From: Lineus longissimus
Taxonomy: Eukaryota; Nemertea; Pilidiophora; Heteronemertea; Lineidae
Assembly: GCF_910592395.1 (NCBI RefSeq)
Contig: NC_088310.1
Coordinates: 4,781,501 to 4,845,500, forward strand
DNA length: 64,000 nt
Direction of reading: 5' to 3'
Shown here: in pieces, positions 1-11,901 of the stretch
How the letters are laid out: every line of letters begins with the position of its first letter
Numbering within the stretch: the stretch's first letter is position 1
Translations under genes and position numbers: made by a program
The notes under the pieces: model-generated
Database searches by the model: none
What the model saw: the letters and a program-made list of their open reading frames with translations, nothing else
What the model was told of the DNA's origin: nothing

Positions 1-390
1 AGTGATGTGTATTTCATCAGAATAATATCAGGGCACTGTTTGAATCAAAAATTTAATGTCAGTTAACCACTCTCTGTCGAAGAAACTAGATCGCAGGTAA
101 AGCAATTCTTGCAGGCAGAGGTATTTCTCTATCAGATATCGACCATATCTTGCCAATATTGGTTGGTAGTCCCCCAACTTTCATGATTATTGATGTCTGC
201 CACTCAGTGAGTGGGAATGAGATCTTGTAAAAGCTGTTCATGTACAGCTAACCATGGGGAACAAACCTGAAGACAAATATACTGCCATCTATTCCGTTTG
301 TCATGAGTTAAGACATGTCATAAGAAGATGAAAACACATATTTTTTATGCCCCGATAATGGCGATATGTTGGTGGTACTATTTGCGTAAC

Positions 391-490
391 AGACTGGTCA
401 ATCAGCTAACAGAGCCAGCAAATGACGTTGCACACCTAATTATGCATAATTTACGTCATTAGCTGGCTCTGTTAGCCGATTGGTCAGACA
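391..490. repeat. Imperfect inverted repeat, about 34-bp arms
   Basis: Two arms at about 395-427 and 453-486 are near-perfect reverse complements, sharing the core GCTAACAGAGCCAGC. They are separated by an AT-rich loop of about 25 bp. The structure could be a small MITE or a cruciform/hairpin. No clear target-site duplication was seen. It lies just downstream of the donor site of the minus-strand first exon, so it would be inside that gene's first intron. Confidence 0.7.
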
Positions 491-654
491 TGTCTTGTGC
501 AAACCGTCCATACCGGTCTGGTACGGGCGGTACACGTACCACCATCGGCATATCCGGGACCAAGTCCAAGTTACTGCAACGTTTCACTGAAATCGAGAAG
601 ATCCCGAAATCAAGACAACAAAAGTGAAATAAATGGTCCCGATAAATATCTCAC

Positions 655-835
655 CACGTTCATCGCCAAAATTTTTATGTTTAGCTCGAGACGCATATTT
701 GGTGGCGCCCTCTTTTTCAAGCTCTCGAATTTTTTCATGAACTTCCTCGAGAGTCGAGAACCTTTCGACTTCCAATGCCCTTTTGGGTGGGGCAATCTCC
801 AACCTCTCAGCCTCCGAAGGTTCTTTCAAAGCCAT
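655..835 (-). CDS. First coding exon of a paralogue of the MULE/SWIM protein gene (partial, runs off the left edge)
   Basis: The minus strand is open from an ATG at 835 down to a good GTGAG donor after position 655. This gives 60 codons plus one base (phase 1). The peptide has the pattern F-S-L-E, then K-I-x-E-L-E, then E-G-A-x-x-Y/F-x-S, then K-x-F-G, matching the first exon of the plus-strand gene at 1923-2070. That exon also ends in phase 1 after the same F-G-x-E position. It is rich in Glu, Lys and Arg and looks helical. The two exons face away from each other with 1087 bp between their start codons, so they look like a divergently duplicated gene pair. The rest of this gene should lie left of the window; I found no second exon in 1-654. 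A lone duplicated exon is the main alternative. Confidence 0.6.
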
Positions 836-1922
836 TTCTTATGATAAATATTTGCTGCTAATCAAAATCTATCAATTTCGGTGAGAAAAGTCATTTATTT
901 GCAGCAATTTCACAAAACTGCAAAAATTATTTTCGTGAAATTTACACCGCCGCAAAGCCCCGCATTGCCCCCGCGCCTCAGGTCTCATTGGGGAGTTTTT
1001 TTTGTATTCATGCGTAACCGTAGTTTCTAAAAAATCATTGATTTCTTTGTCCTCAGAGTATGCAAGTGTTGAGTTAGCAAGTGTTTTGGCAAAACATGTT
1101 ATTTGGAGTTTCTGAAACCTAAAACTCGACTCAATAGGCGGCTAACAAGAAACTACGCATTTTACTGTTGCTGCCGACGTATGTCGTATGTGTACACTAA
1201 ACTTGGGTTGTGCGTCGGGCCCTTGTTGAAATGCCGTCCAGTGCCTGGCAGTTGGTGCGTTATTCGCTGATTTGTTCAAAACTCAACATACCTCAAAAGT
1301 TCAATGGTTGACCCTCAATGTTTTTGATTTTTCACGGGAGAATGGTCACTGTAAGAATTATTCAGGAAGAAATGTATAATATTTGGGGTTTTCCGTGATT
1401 GTCCGGCCCAATTGGCAATATCGCCATTTGGGATGGTGAACAGAGCTAGGAGCTAATGCGACGCTTTTGATTTATTTCAAGAAATGAAATGCCGGATTTA
1501 ACATCATGCAGAATCAGGGGTATCAGGCGTTTCCAGTGATATACGATTACGACACAAATGGGTTGTCCTCTTGCAATCACATTGGAAACGCATTTTAAAA
1601 TAGGTGTTACGTCCAGTTAATGGGGCACGTCATCATCGCGTACATTTGGGAAAAACTCCCTAACGAGACCTTGGTTTAGCGCGAAACGACTGGGGGCGAA
1701 AATGTTAGGGAGCGAAACGACCGGATACCGTCTCAGACTAGTCCGGTTTCTACAAATGTACACAAATACATATTAAAAAGATCAGCGATAAGGCAAGCAC
1801 TGTGGTCGTATGATTTGGAAAATAAGAACTCGGGCCAAACATGCCAAATAAGAAAGCTAAAAATTTCTCTCAATAAAGTCACTTTTTTGATGATTTAGAG
1901 CTGTAGACAATCAAATTGCAGA
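836..1922. promoter_or_regulatory. Shared 5' region between two divergent paralogous first exons
   Basis: This 1.1-kb stretch separates the start codons of the two divergent genes and must hold both promoters and 5' UTRs. I see no convincing TATA box. The part at about 1660-1740 holds short repeated words around GCGAAACGAC. Nothing else can be named. Confidence 0.4.
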
Positions 1923-4900
1923 ATGCCGCCGCCGCCGCCAAGGGGTGAGCCAGCAAAAATTGAATCATTCCGTTCCCTTGAAGCGCTTTACAGCAGGATC
2001 AAGGATCTTGAACTTGAAGGAGCTTCAAGATTTTCGTCCTCATCAAAAGAGAAATACTTTGGAGTTGAAGGTATTCAAGTTAGTTTGATCTTATCTTGGA
2101 GTCTAAATGCATTTTTTTTGCTTTGAGGACTAATTTTGCTGTAGTGGGGAATCAATGTCCTTGTCACATGGGGTGACATCGTCGTAAATTGTCGCCATGC
2201 AGTGCCCGGCCAACAAGGCTGCCAGTGCCACCGCCACTAAGGCAGTTAGCCTATATAATCTTTCCTCCTGCGAGGTATTTTATGTGCATCTATACACCTA
2301 TGGCTATGGAAAACAAATGATTCCCAGTGGTTGACATGCTGTGTTTGAGTTTTTCTGAAGCAACTAAGCGGTTATTTCTTTTTTCCAGCTGATTCTAACA
2401 TACTGCAGAATCACGTTGTCAGATTTGAACTGAGCGCTTCACGATCAGCAACTCTACAGATTGAATACGATGGCATACCCTTCATAATTGTTGCAAGACG
2501 GTATTTTACTTGTCAGTGGGGAAAAGCAAAGCTACCAGTCCATGGAGTTGGTACAGATGCGATGGCCGTGGTAAGTCGCTGGAATAAGATGGAGCATACA
2601 GTACTAGTATCATAGTTGGCTGGCAGTCTGATTAACTTTTAATCACCAAATAATGTTTCAAATCAAAGCATAGGCCACCCCAAATTCCGATTCCATAATA
2701 ATTGTAGGCAAAAAAACTTATATTGTTGGATTCCCATTTCAGTCCTGCACTGGCCGCAGACCAAATGCCTCCACTAAGAAGGTTGACTGCCCTGTGCGTT
2801 TGCTTGCCAAACATATCGTCAAATTCCCAGAGTTTAGGGTAAGTCATTTTGTATCGTAAAAACTGCAGCGGATACACAATCTTAATCTAAAACTGGTCAA
2901 ATCCAGATCTGTTATGAATGGACTGGTGATTTAAGTTATTACAGACACTGAGGTTCATTATTAGGCAGATTTTTTCCTAAGCTGATTGGAGAAAACCATT
3001 CTCAAACCCATGCTTCAAATTCAGTGATAATTTTTTTTCAGCTGTCCGGGGAAAAAAACTCTTATAAAATGAGGAAAGCGTCAAAGGCTCTGTATGAACT
3101 GGTTAAAAGTGGTAAGGACCTGACTGGGCACTATTACCATGAGTTCTACATGACCATACCATCACCAGAGGAACACCAAGGACACAGTACATCTGGAGTG
3201 GTACGATTGTCACATGCGCTGTTATTCATATTTTGGACAAAGTGGTTAGAATTGATAAGAATTAAGTGTTAACAAATATTTGCTTGAATAGCTGATTGTT
3301 TACATCCATGAAAACTCGTCCTGAGGCTTCTAACAAGATGAAGAAGTCTCCATATCTTCTTATCTGAGAGTAGGTCTAGCGAGTCAGAATTTTTTTCCTA
3401 CAGAGTTCATTTATCGTGATATTTTCATTTCTTTTTCAGAGGGCTGGCTTCAGACCAGATCTTGACCCCCGTGTTGTCAATGTGTTAAAAGAAACTGTCC
3501 AACTCGGCGTAAACAAAGTGTCTGACATCAAAACCATCATTAAACAGTTTGTCAATCATGATCTGTTTCATGGACAGAAAGAGAAACCACATAGGTTGGA
3601 TAAAAAATACTTCCCAACGCATGTCGACATCACGAAATACGTCGAACGGTCAATCTTAAGTCGGAGAGATAAAACAAACACAGAAAAACTGGTTACCAAG
3701 TGGCAACAGTGTATGATGGAGGATTTTATCTTTTTTCGTGGAAACAACGATGGCCCGGAAATCCCGTACATACCGGTTGCAAAGCATCTTCCAAAGACAC
3801 TTATGAAGGTCGACATCATTGCCCTTAAGCAAATGAGCCAGCAACAATATGGTGCACCACTGATTTTCTGTTACCAAAGTGTGTGGCAGAAGCGCTTGAT
3901 GTTGCTCTTCGGGAATCAGATGACGTATTTGGACCCCGTTTACCTGTCTCTGCCCTGCGTGTACCCATTGTACTTCCTCACTGTCCTAACGAATGTTGGA
4001 TACATGATTGTCGGAGTGATCATTCTTGAGAAACAATCAAGAGAGCTGTTGCAGGAAGCACTCACGATATTCCGAAACTGGAACCCGGACTGGAAGCCCT
4101 CGTATATCATGGTCGGTCCATTAGAAGAGGATGCCAATGTGGTCCAAGCACTTTTCAAAGGTGAGTAAGCAAAGACTCTTTAAGGTGTATTATACTTGTA
4201 CCATCAGGACATGTGCATTTTGCATGCCACTGTGTTTTTTAGACTTGTTCAGTGAGCCTCAGTTTAAATTGTGTCTCATTTGACTGACCAAGAAATGTCG
4301 AGTCGGGGACATCAATATGGAAAAGTATTGATTCAAATGCTGTGTGAGGAAACAGATGACAATTGATTATTTCATTGGTATCATGTCTTTGTCTCTTCAT
4401 CAGCTGTGGTTATTTCTATATAGGGTCCCGACTATTCATCAATGATGACCACCGAGAAAGGACCTGGCAAAGCTGGCAAGACGACACCATTGATGACATA
4501 GGGAACAAGGGGGCACTCATCGCAATGATGAAGGAGATTGCTACAGCTCCGTGCCGTGAGAAGGTGAAGAAGTCATTGGAGGCCATGCGCGAGAGTAATG
4601 AGGCTTGGAATGGAGATGAATGGCTTTGGCAGTGTTTCACAGAGAATTGGGAGAAGAGGATAAAGGTAGGGCTTGAAAATTGAAATTGGATACCATTGTT
4701 GAAATTTCGTTGCAAAATTTGACTTCTCCCAAATCCAGAATGTTAATTAACCGCAATTTGGTTATGTCTTGCTATAAATCTTCCTTCCTTTTCAGCAATG
4801 GACAGTTGCCTATCGAGATAAAGTCCTGGATCTGAGGATGAATGCTGGTCATGTTATCGACCCCACTCACAAGCCTATCCGTCCTCATCGAAACAGTCCT

Positions 4901-7900
4901 GTCTCAACGATGATTTCCACACTCCTGAAATCATACTTACCAGATTCCTATCGCAGGTAAAGAGCAATGTCAAAGGTTACTGATGCTCAACAGAACCATT
5001 TTTGCTTGTTGGAGAAAGGTCGTCAACATCTCCATTTTGTACTTTCGAGGAATCAAGTGGGCTAAACCTGATATGGCGTAATGACAACATTGCACTGACA
5101 GGCACCTATCACATCTTGACTTAGTGGTAATTGTTCTGTTAGAGCCCGTGTTAAACTTATCCCAATTTGACTGCATCCACTGACGAAACCATCATACCCT
5201 AGTAGCAGGTAGTGCCGCCAAGCTGCCAGTATTGTGCTCATTCAGCAACTGCTCTCTGGCTTGGCTCTTCTGTAAACTTTATCTGATATTTTACCTTTCC
5301 TTTCAGATATACTGCAATGAATGTTGGTCCGCTCAGTAACCCTAAAGCAGCTAGGAAGCTGCCAAGGTTCATGGCAAGCAGCCCAAATTCAGTCAAGGAT
5401 GCAACCGCCCCATTTGTCACTATGGCAGCCACTATGAAATCTGGACAAATTGTTGTCATGGACAAGGAGCCAGGACTTTACTCTGTGCAAGTGAATAGAG
5501 GGGATGGACATGATGTCTGCTTAGGCAGTTCTGATAAAATGCCAGCTTGCTCTTGCAAATACTGGTCTGATACGAAACTGCCGTGCTGTCATTTCTTTGC
5601 TGTTGTGAACTCTGTGCGTGATGTTGGTTGGGAGAATTTCAGCACACTGTACCTGGAATGCCTGCTGTTTCAAAGTGATCGGCAGTGTCAGACAATCGAG
5701 CCGTACTCGAAGGAGCGTTTTGTAGATTCTGACCTTGAGATACATGAATCTGTGTTGGAGGAGGGTCAAGAGGAAGAGACAGACATTGTTTCGGAGGCGG
5801 AGGAATCTGACATTGATGTCAATATTATTGACTATGGTGCTCTATCAGACTCCCCATGTAACAGTCCAGAACCTGTTGCTGTTGAAATTTTATTGCCTGA
5901 TGTCGGTGCAAGTACTAGTTCAACACCACATACTAACCAGAGTAAATTATCAAGTGTTGAAAACCAGAAAGTTGTCCCTTCAAGTTCTGTTAGGTCTGCT
6001 AAGATCACTCCTGCTACTGTGGCCACAGGTCCTGGTATGTCTACACCAAGGGCATCAGCAGCTCCTGCTGTTACAAAAGTTAGTAAGTCAGGCTATACCT
6101 CAATTCAGATTGGCGCAGTGACATCTAAACCTGCTGCTGTAACATCTGCCAATACATCATGTGTGAAATCTAGTACAATTGCCAATATTGCTTTTTCAGC
6201 TAAAAAGGTTAAAGATGTTTGTTATGATGGAAAAGTAAAAGATATTTTAGCTAAGTTGAAACCGATTGCACTACCAAGGGTTACAGCGTCTGTTCCGCCA
6301 GTGAGTGTGCAAAATGCATCGAGTGGCCTGATTCCGCATGTTGTCCTTGCCTCGCTTGCTTCTGGTTTGAGTGCTCAGGTTGTAGCCAGTCCAGTTTCTT
6401 CTTCCCTGTCCACTGCAACTTCCTCGGGTCCTGCAACTGCTCAGCGTCAAACAGCTGTGTCTGCAGTAGTCAGCACATTCGGTCCCACAACTATCCAAGA
6501 CAAACCTCGTATCACACCAGTCACATGCACCAGCGGAATACCAGTTCAGATAGGGACATCTGGCATTCCTATATATTCTGTCCAAACCAGCGAATCTCCT
6601 CCTGTAACAACTCCTTCAGGTACTCCTGTTGTTGTTGGTGATCTTACTCCATCATCTCTTGCAAGCACCAGCACCGGAAGTCCAATTCCGATTGGAGCAT
6701 TTGCTCTTCAACTTCCCATGTGTAGTATTGATGCTGGCACACCTGGCCTTCAGACGTGTTCAGCTATTCCTGGTCTGCAGATCATGAATGCTGTAACTTC
6801 GTCAGGAACTGTTCCGTTACTAAGCAGTTCACAGACTTGTACATCATCCATTGTAGCTGTGAGTGCCTCTAACAAATCACCTCCTGCCATGTCTACTGCC
6901 AGTTCTGCAGGTGTTCCAGCTTTAGGTGCTGCAACCAGTTCATCGGGGCTGCCTTTGAGGTTACCACCACCTCTGGCACATACCTTCTGTCTGCCGTTGA
7001 ATGATTTCTTGTCTACCATGGGGGCTGGTGGGAGTCCTATCATTTTCAAACCTTTGGGCGCAGATGGGAAACCTTTGTCTGTTGTTGACTTGTCTCAGCT
7101 GAAGACTGCCTTATCTCAGGCTTTTGCTACTTCCACAACAGACAGCGGACCAGTGCAAGGGAAGGTGTCAAGCCTAAAGCCGTCTTTTCAGGTGGCTACG
7201 TCAGTGGATGTGACAAGAACCAGTTCTGCAGCTACAGCAGTGACATCTACAACCCTTGCTACAACTCCTGCCCAGCCCACTGCACTGAGTTTACTCAAAT
7301 CAAAAAGAACACCTGCTCAAGTGACCACATCAACTTCAACCACCCAGTCGTCCAAAGAAAATGCACCAAACATACTTAGTCACAGAAGATTTGTCAAAGT
7401 AACCTTGGACACCCAGATCACTCCTCAGCAACCTTCCAAACCTTTCAAATTGCAAGGTGCTTCACGTCGTAAGGAAAGTTTAAGGCGGGACTCAACTGAG
7501 AAAGGTGCTTCACGTCGTAAGGAAAGTTTAAGGTGGGACTCAACTGAGAAAGATGAAGGTATTGGTGTAAAATCTACTAAAACTCAAAAAAATATGCCAG
7601 AAGTTGATGATGTCGCTGGCGATACAGAGTTGTGTGAAATAGATGTTAAGGGGTATGACTCTGATTCTGATCCAGCGTTTGTTGTGGATATTTCTGACTC
7701 TTCTCCAGAAATTGAAGGTATTGAAACAGGATCAACAGTTAAGGTAGCTGGTGTGGAATCCAATGCTGCTGCTTCATCAGAAACTGTTGTTACCAGATCG
7801 AAGAGGAAGCTTGCAGAAGAGAAGCATTCAACATCCACTAAGAAAAAAACCAAGCCTGATGCTAGTCCAAGAGATGAAGCTACGAGCTCATTGCAATCCA

Positions 7901-9600
7901 GCCTGAAACAAGTGGGTGATAGTGAAACAAAGAAAACCTCATCGACAGCATTAAAAATAGAAGATGAGGTTCAAACTGCATCAGATGTGAGAGCTAAGAG
8001 TCCTGTTACCATGAAAGAAATTTCAGATCAGCCATCGAAAGTACAGACTATTGCAACTGGGGATGAAGTCAAGCTTGAAGCTCAGACTTCAGGTGGAAAT
8101 GCTCAAGTCATGAATATGACATTGGTATATGTACCTGAGAATAGGGATGGTCCTCAGAGCTCTGTCAAATCAAGTGAACCATCTGTCCCAGTGTCATCAT
8201 CCGCATCTAAGTGCTCCACAACTGTTACATGTCCAGTCTCAACTATTTCCACTTCTCCTGTAGTGTGTGTGAAAGGCCCGACTTCAGGTGAAAGTGCTCA
8301 ACTCATGAATATGACATTGGTATATATACCTGAGAAGAGAATGTTTAAAATGGTTGACGATCCACAGAGCTCTCCGAAATCCATTGAACCGTCTGTCCCA
8401 GTGTCATCATCGGCATCTAAGAGCTCCACGACTGTTACACCGCCAGTCTCAACTGTTGCTGCTTCTCCTTTAGTGTGTGTGAAAGGCCCTATCATGACGG
8501 CTACCCCTGTTCAAGCGATCTATGCCACAAATCCTGTCTCAGTAGCCACCCCTGCTGCAATCAGCTCAACGCAACCGATCTTGTCAACTGCCCCGTCTCC
8601 TCTCGCCGTTACCCAGTCTATCCCAACTGCTCTTCCTCCCATTGTTGGTGTGACACCCATGCCATCACTTCGAACTGTTCGTCAGATGTTGCAGGCGAGG
8701 CCGCCTGTTGCGAACGCATTGCCAGGTGCAGCAGCGATAACTGTTTCTAGTACTGCCACTTCGATGGCAATGGATGCAGATCCTCAACAGATACCTGCTT
8801 CACCTGCATATGCAGTCAGCACTCCAAAACAAACTGGTTATCAACTTGCTCAGCAGGAGATTCCTCCTCCACCAACTGAGAAACCAAAGCGGAAGATGGC
8901 TACATCTTCTACTCAAACAGATGACATTATTATCCTCGACCCGCCACTACCAAAGAAAGTACCCAAAACAAGAAATCAGAGACTGGTGGACAAGTGTTCG
9001 AACATCTGGAGACATGTCAGAGATACGATACAATTACTCAAGGACGAACAGTATTTGACACAACTGAATGAGCAATTGGTCAGTTTTCTTGCCGAGCTAC
9101 GGCAGGTCGTGTCTGTTGGTCGTGCGGAAAATTTAAAACGCCACATCAAGGAAGAACCAGTCTTGGTTGAATCTATACCAGGAGTTGAAACACATGCGTT
9201 ACTTGAAGCGTCTGCTACTCCTGCCAAAAGGAGGCAAATTGAGCTTCCCTCTGTTATCGAAGAAACTCATGTGGTAATTGAAGCGTCTGCTACTCCTGCC
9301 AAAAGGAGGCAAATTGAGCTTCCCTCTGTTATTGAAGAAACTCATGTGGTAATTGAAGCGTCTGCTGCTCCAGCCAAAAGGAGGCAAATTGAGCTTCCCT
9401 CAGTTATAGAAGAGGTCGTTGTGACGTCTGCAGAAGAAGCCAACACTTATTATGAACTGGAATACGTTGACAGTGAGAATGAGAATGCCATAGCATCGAT
9501 CCAACTAGAGGAGGGCATTGACCATTCAGGAATTCAGCAGATTATTGATGCAATCAATGTGGTGAAGCATGAGGAAGTGGTCCCGTTTCACCCACCATAG
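1923..9600 (+). CDS. MULE transposase-derived SWIM zinc-finger protein, CARF/ZSWIM-like, with a giant low-complexity tail
   Basis: Eight exons join in frame with GT-AG borders: 1923-2070, 2389-2570, 2743-2838, 3042-3200, 3440-4160, 4424-4665, 4796-4956 and 5307-9600. The total is 6003 bp, or 2000 residues. Seen in order: a charged helix (1-50); a FAR1/CARF-like zinc-binding region with C91, C112 and C126, the STKKVDCP motif and a paired-His motif ending in EEHQGH (H187, H190); KKYFPT near 250-255, typical of CARF/ZSWIM3/9-like proteins; a MULE-type transposase fold over about 290-560; and a SWIM finger C651-x-C-x9-C663-x-H665. After about residue 700 comes a Ser/Thr/Ala/Pro-rich tail with Lys-rich patches and a predicted helix near 1800-1850. 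The first catalytic Asp may survive in YLDPVY, but the usual second Asp position reads VGPLEE, so transposition activity is unlikely. The nuclear DNA-binding or regulatory role is inferred from the family. Confidence 0.87.
7454..7549 (+). repeat. 48-bp in-frame tandem duplication in the tail exon
   Basis: Two adjacent 48-bp copies, starting at about 7454 and 7502, encode 16-residue units containing GASRRKESLR. They differ at one visible residue (R to W). The unit is basic and Ser-rich, like a kinase-site or nuclear-targeting patch. Confidence 0.9.
8086..8490 (+). repeat. Approximately 195-bp in-frame duplication in the tail exon
   Basis: A unit starting at 8086 recurs at 8281. Each copy encodes a MNMTLVY segment, then PQSS, a Ser-rich stretch and VCVKGP. 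The second copy carries a short insertion after the P-E-K-R position. Both copies stay in frame. Confidence 0.85.
9205..9412 (+). repeat. Three tandem 75-bp in-frame repeats near the C-terminus
   Basis: Copies start at 9205, 9280 and 9355 with a 75-bp (25-residue) period and contain PAKRRQIELPSVIEE. They are almost identical, implying recent duplication or homogenisation. Each holds a KRR basic cluster followed by an acidic one. Confidence 0.92.
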
Positions 9601-9884
9601 CATTCTCAGGCTTAGAGCAGTAATGTCAGAGTCTGTTCATAGTGTTTGATCATAAAAGACTATAGAATATTGGCAGGCATGGTGTCTTCATTTCATTTCA
9701 TAGCACGCATCTGTTCGTTTGATATCATGTAAAGATTAGATAAGATACTTAAATCCATACTTGCTTATATGTATAGTTATTATTTGTGCATTTAAACGTT
9801 TAGCTGTTAGTGCCAGTGTTGATATTGTAAATACAATTATTATTTCAAATTGATCGTTTTTTCTTTCCAAGAATAACTTCTCAT
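9601..9884 (+). other. 3' flank / probable 3' UTR of the SWIM protein gene
   Basis: AT-rich sequence after the stop codon at 9598-9600. No canonical AATAAA was seen before the minisatellite; an AATACA variant occurs near 9828. Confidence 0.4.
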
Positions 9885-10378
9885 TGTTCCATGATGATAA
9901 CTAGGCTATTTGTAGACTGGCTAATAAATCTCTAAGGACAATACTATGGACTGGTTGTTCCAATGTCTCATGAGTGCATATCATAGCCAGCACACAGATT
10001 GGTGACAGAGATTCCAATGTCCCATGATAATCACCAGGACATTTGTAGACTGGCTGTCCGAATGTCCAAGGACAATAATGTGGACTGGCTGTTCCAATGT
10101 CTCTTGATTGTAGCCAGGACACTTGATGACTAGATGTCACAATGTCCCATGATAATCACCAGGACATTTGTAGACTGGCTGTCCGAATGTCCAAGGACAA
10201 AACTGTGGACTGGCTGTTCCAATGTCTCTTGATTGTAGCCAGGACACTGGATGACTAGATGTCACAATGTCCAATGATAATCACCAGGACAATGGTTGAC
10301 TGGCTGTTCCAATGTCTCATGAGTACATGTACGTAGCCAGAAGACTTGTTGACTGGAGGTCACAATGTCATGACCACT
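9885..10378. repeat. Minisatellite, 125-bp unit, about four copies
   Basis: The block containing CATGATAATCACCAGGAC begins near 9896 (diverged), 10021, 10146 and 10271, giving a 125-bp period. Within each unit, shorter words such as GACTGGCTGT and CCAATGTC recur about every 40 bp, so the unit itself grew from a shorter repeat. Open frames here are repeat artefacts. Confidence 0.9.
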
Positions 10379-11516
10379 CCATAAGAAACCGAGAAATCTA
10401 TTGGATTCGAGAATCAATTATACAACACAAATACTCTTTTGTGAAAAACTTATTTATTCCTTCTACCATATAAATTAAACATGGGAAATGAAGTCGATGA
10501 ATGGTATGAATACATGTGAGACAGATAATTAATAATGAAATTTCGAAGTGAGATGAAGTGAGAATGTGCATCTGTACAATAGTCATCTAAAGCCACATCG
10601 ACAACATACTGACGATTTTTTGTCTAATGTGCTATATGTTAGTCCAAATAACTGCCTCTGCCTTATAGCGTCTACGGCAAAATATGAGCTGCAAGATTAT
10701 CATTGGGACCTTATTAGTCCTGCAGCACTGGTCCAAAGTAACATCGTTTGTTCTACATATCATCCGTGTAAGCAGCATGCTGATTTTCAAAGATTGTGTT
10801 TTTGCAAGTAGGTCTTGTCATGGTGAATGCAACAGCACAACACAACATGCACAGGATGTTACTTCCGACCATGCCTACATTTTGTGAGAAATAAATAAGT
10901 GCAGGGTCCACATATATACAAAAATAATAGTTTATGTCACTGTTCAAATAAGAATATTAGAACATTAGTCTGTCAAACCCAACCCAACCCAATCCCACCA
11001 AACCTCAACTCCATTGGCCTCTGGAAACATTAAAACTTTTGACTTCTGTCCCGAGAAACGACTCATAATTGGAGATATCAAAGATTAAGCTGAGATTTTC
11101 AATTGCACGCTTCTGCATAGGGGCAAACTGGTTTACAATGCCTTTCTAAAGTAACGTTCAATTCGAGTTAATCGTTATTTAGACTCCCCCAGCAGTCTAC
11201 TGATCATCCTAATCAGTCATCCTAGGGGAAAGGACAATGTCCATCCACTGCGTCCGGAGTTTAATAGCTCTTTAGCTGCTTCAAACCCAGCTCTGTCAGT
11301 TGGCCTATATTTGGTGGGTAAAGCAGAGCCGTGCATGCAGTTACGGCCTTATCCAATAACCAGTAGCTAACTAAAAAGAATGCGTAAGTAAGTGATCCAA
11401 GTTAGTGATTCACTATTTTCACCCCACACATAAATACTTGGCATGCTCTGCTGATATCTCATTGAGATGACAGGTAAATTACGGAAGCACCTTTTTTGAT
11501 AAAACAATAGTGCTTT
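10379..11516. other. Intergenic, no gene recognised
   Basis: Only short open frames without recognisable content. A run of AACCC-type words lies at about 10978-11005. This separates the plus-strand SWIM gene from the 3' end of the minus-strand VWA gene, so the two genes converge here. Confidence 0.4.
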
Positions 11517-11522
11517 TTATTT
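11517..11522 (-). terminator. Candidate polyadenylation signal AATAAA for the VWA gene
   Basis: Reading the minus strand, AATAAA lies about 380 nt downstream of the predicted stop codon of the three-VWA gene. It is position-compatible with a 3' UTR, but not proven. Confidence 0.35.
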
Positions 11523-11901
11523 CCACCCCCAATCTAAGTGTAAACAATGCTCAAGTAATTAGCCCCATTCCAATGTGATGGCGCAGATGATTCATGCTCC
11601 CTTTGCAGACGACAGAGACTGAAAGCAGACGTTCTACTAGATGGCGCTGCGCAGCATATGAATATTCTGGTGTAAAAGGAATAAATATCCCCGTTTAATA
11701 GAGTTCTACCCTAATTTTTCGGCAACAATAATTTGCTATCGTATAATGTGCTTCAATTGGAAAACATACAGAATAATGTCGGCGGTCATTAAAGAACCAA
11801 TGGCCTTCACCTCCCCGAGCATATCAAGTCAGTGACAGTTACTGCAGATATCAATCTCCAACATTTCAGTTTGTTCCTGTCGAGTTCGTCGTCCTCTGAT
11901 C

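Noticed and set aside
584-844. Plus-strand frame of 115 codons overlapping the left first exon
   Set aside because: It is antisense to the better supported minus-strand exon and has no start or domain support.
9901-10140. 79-codon minus-strand frame
   Set aside because: It is a translation of the 125-bp minisatellite.
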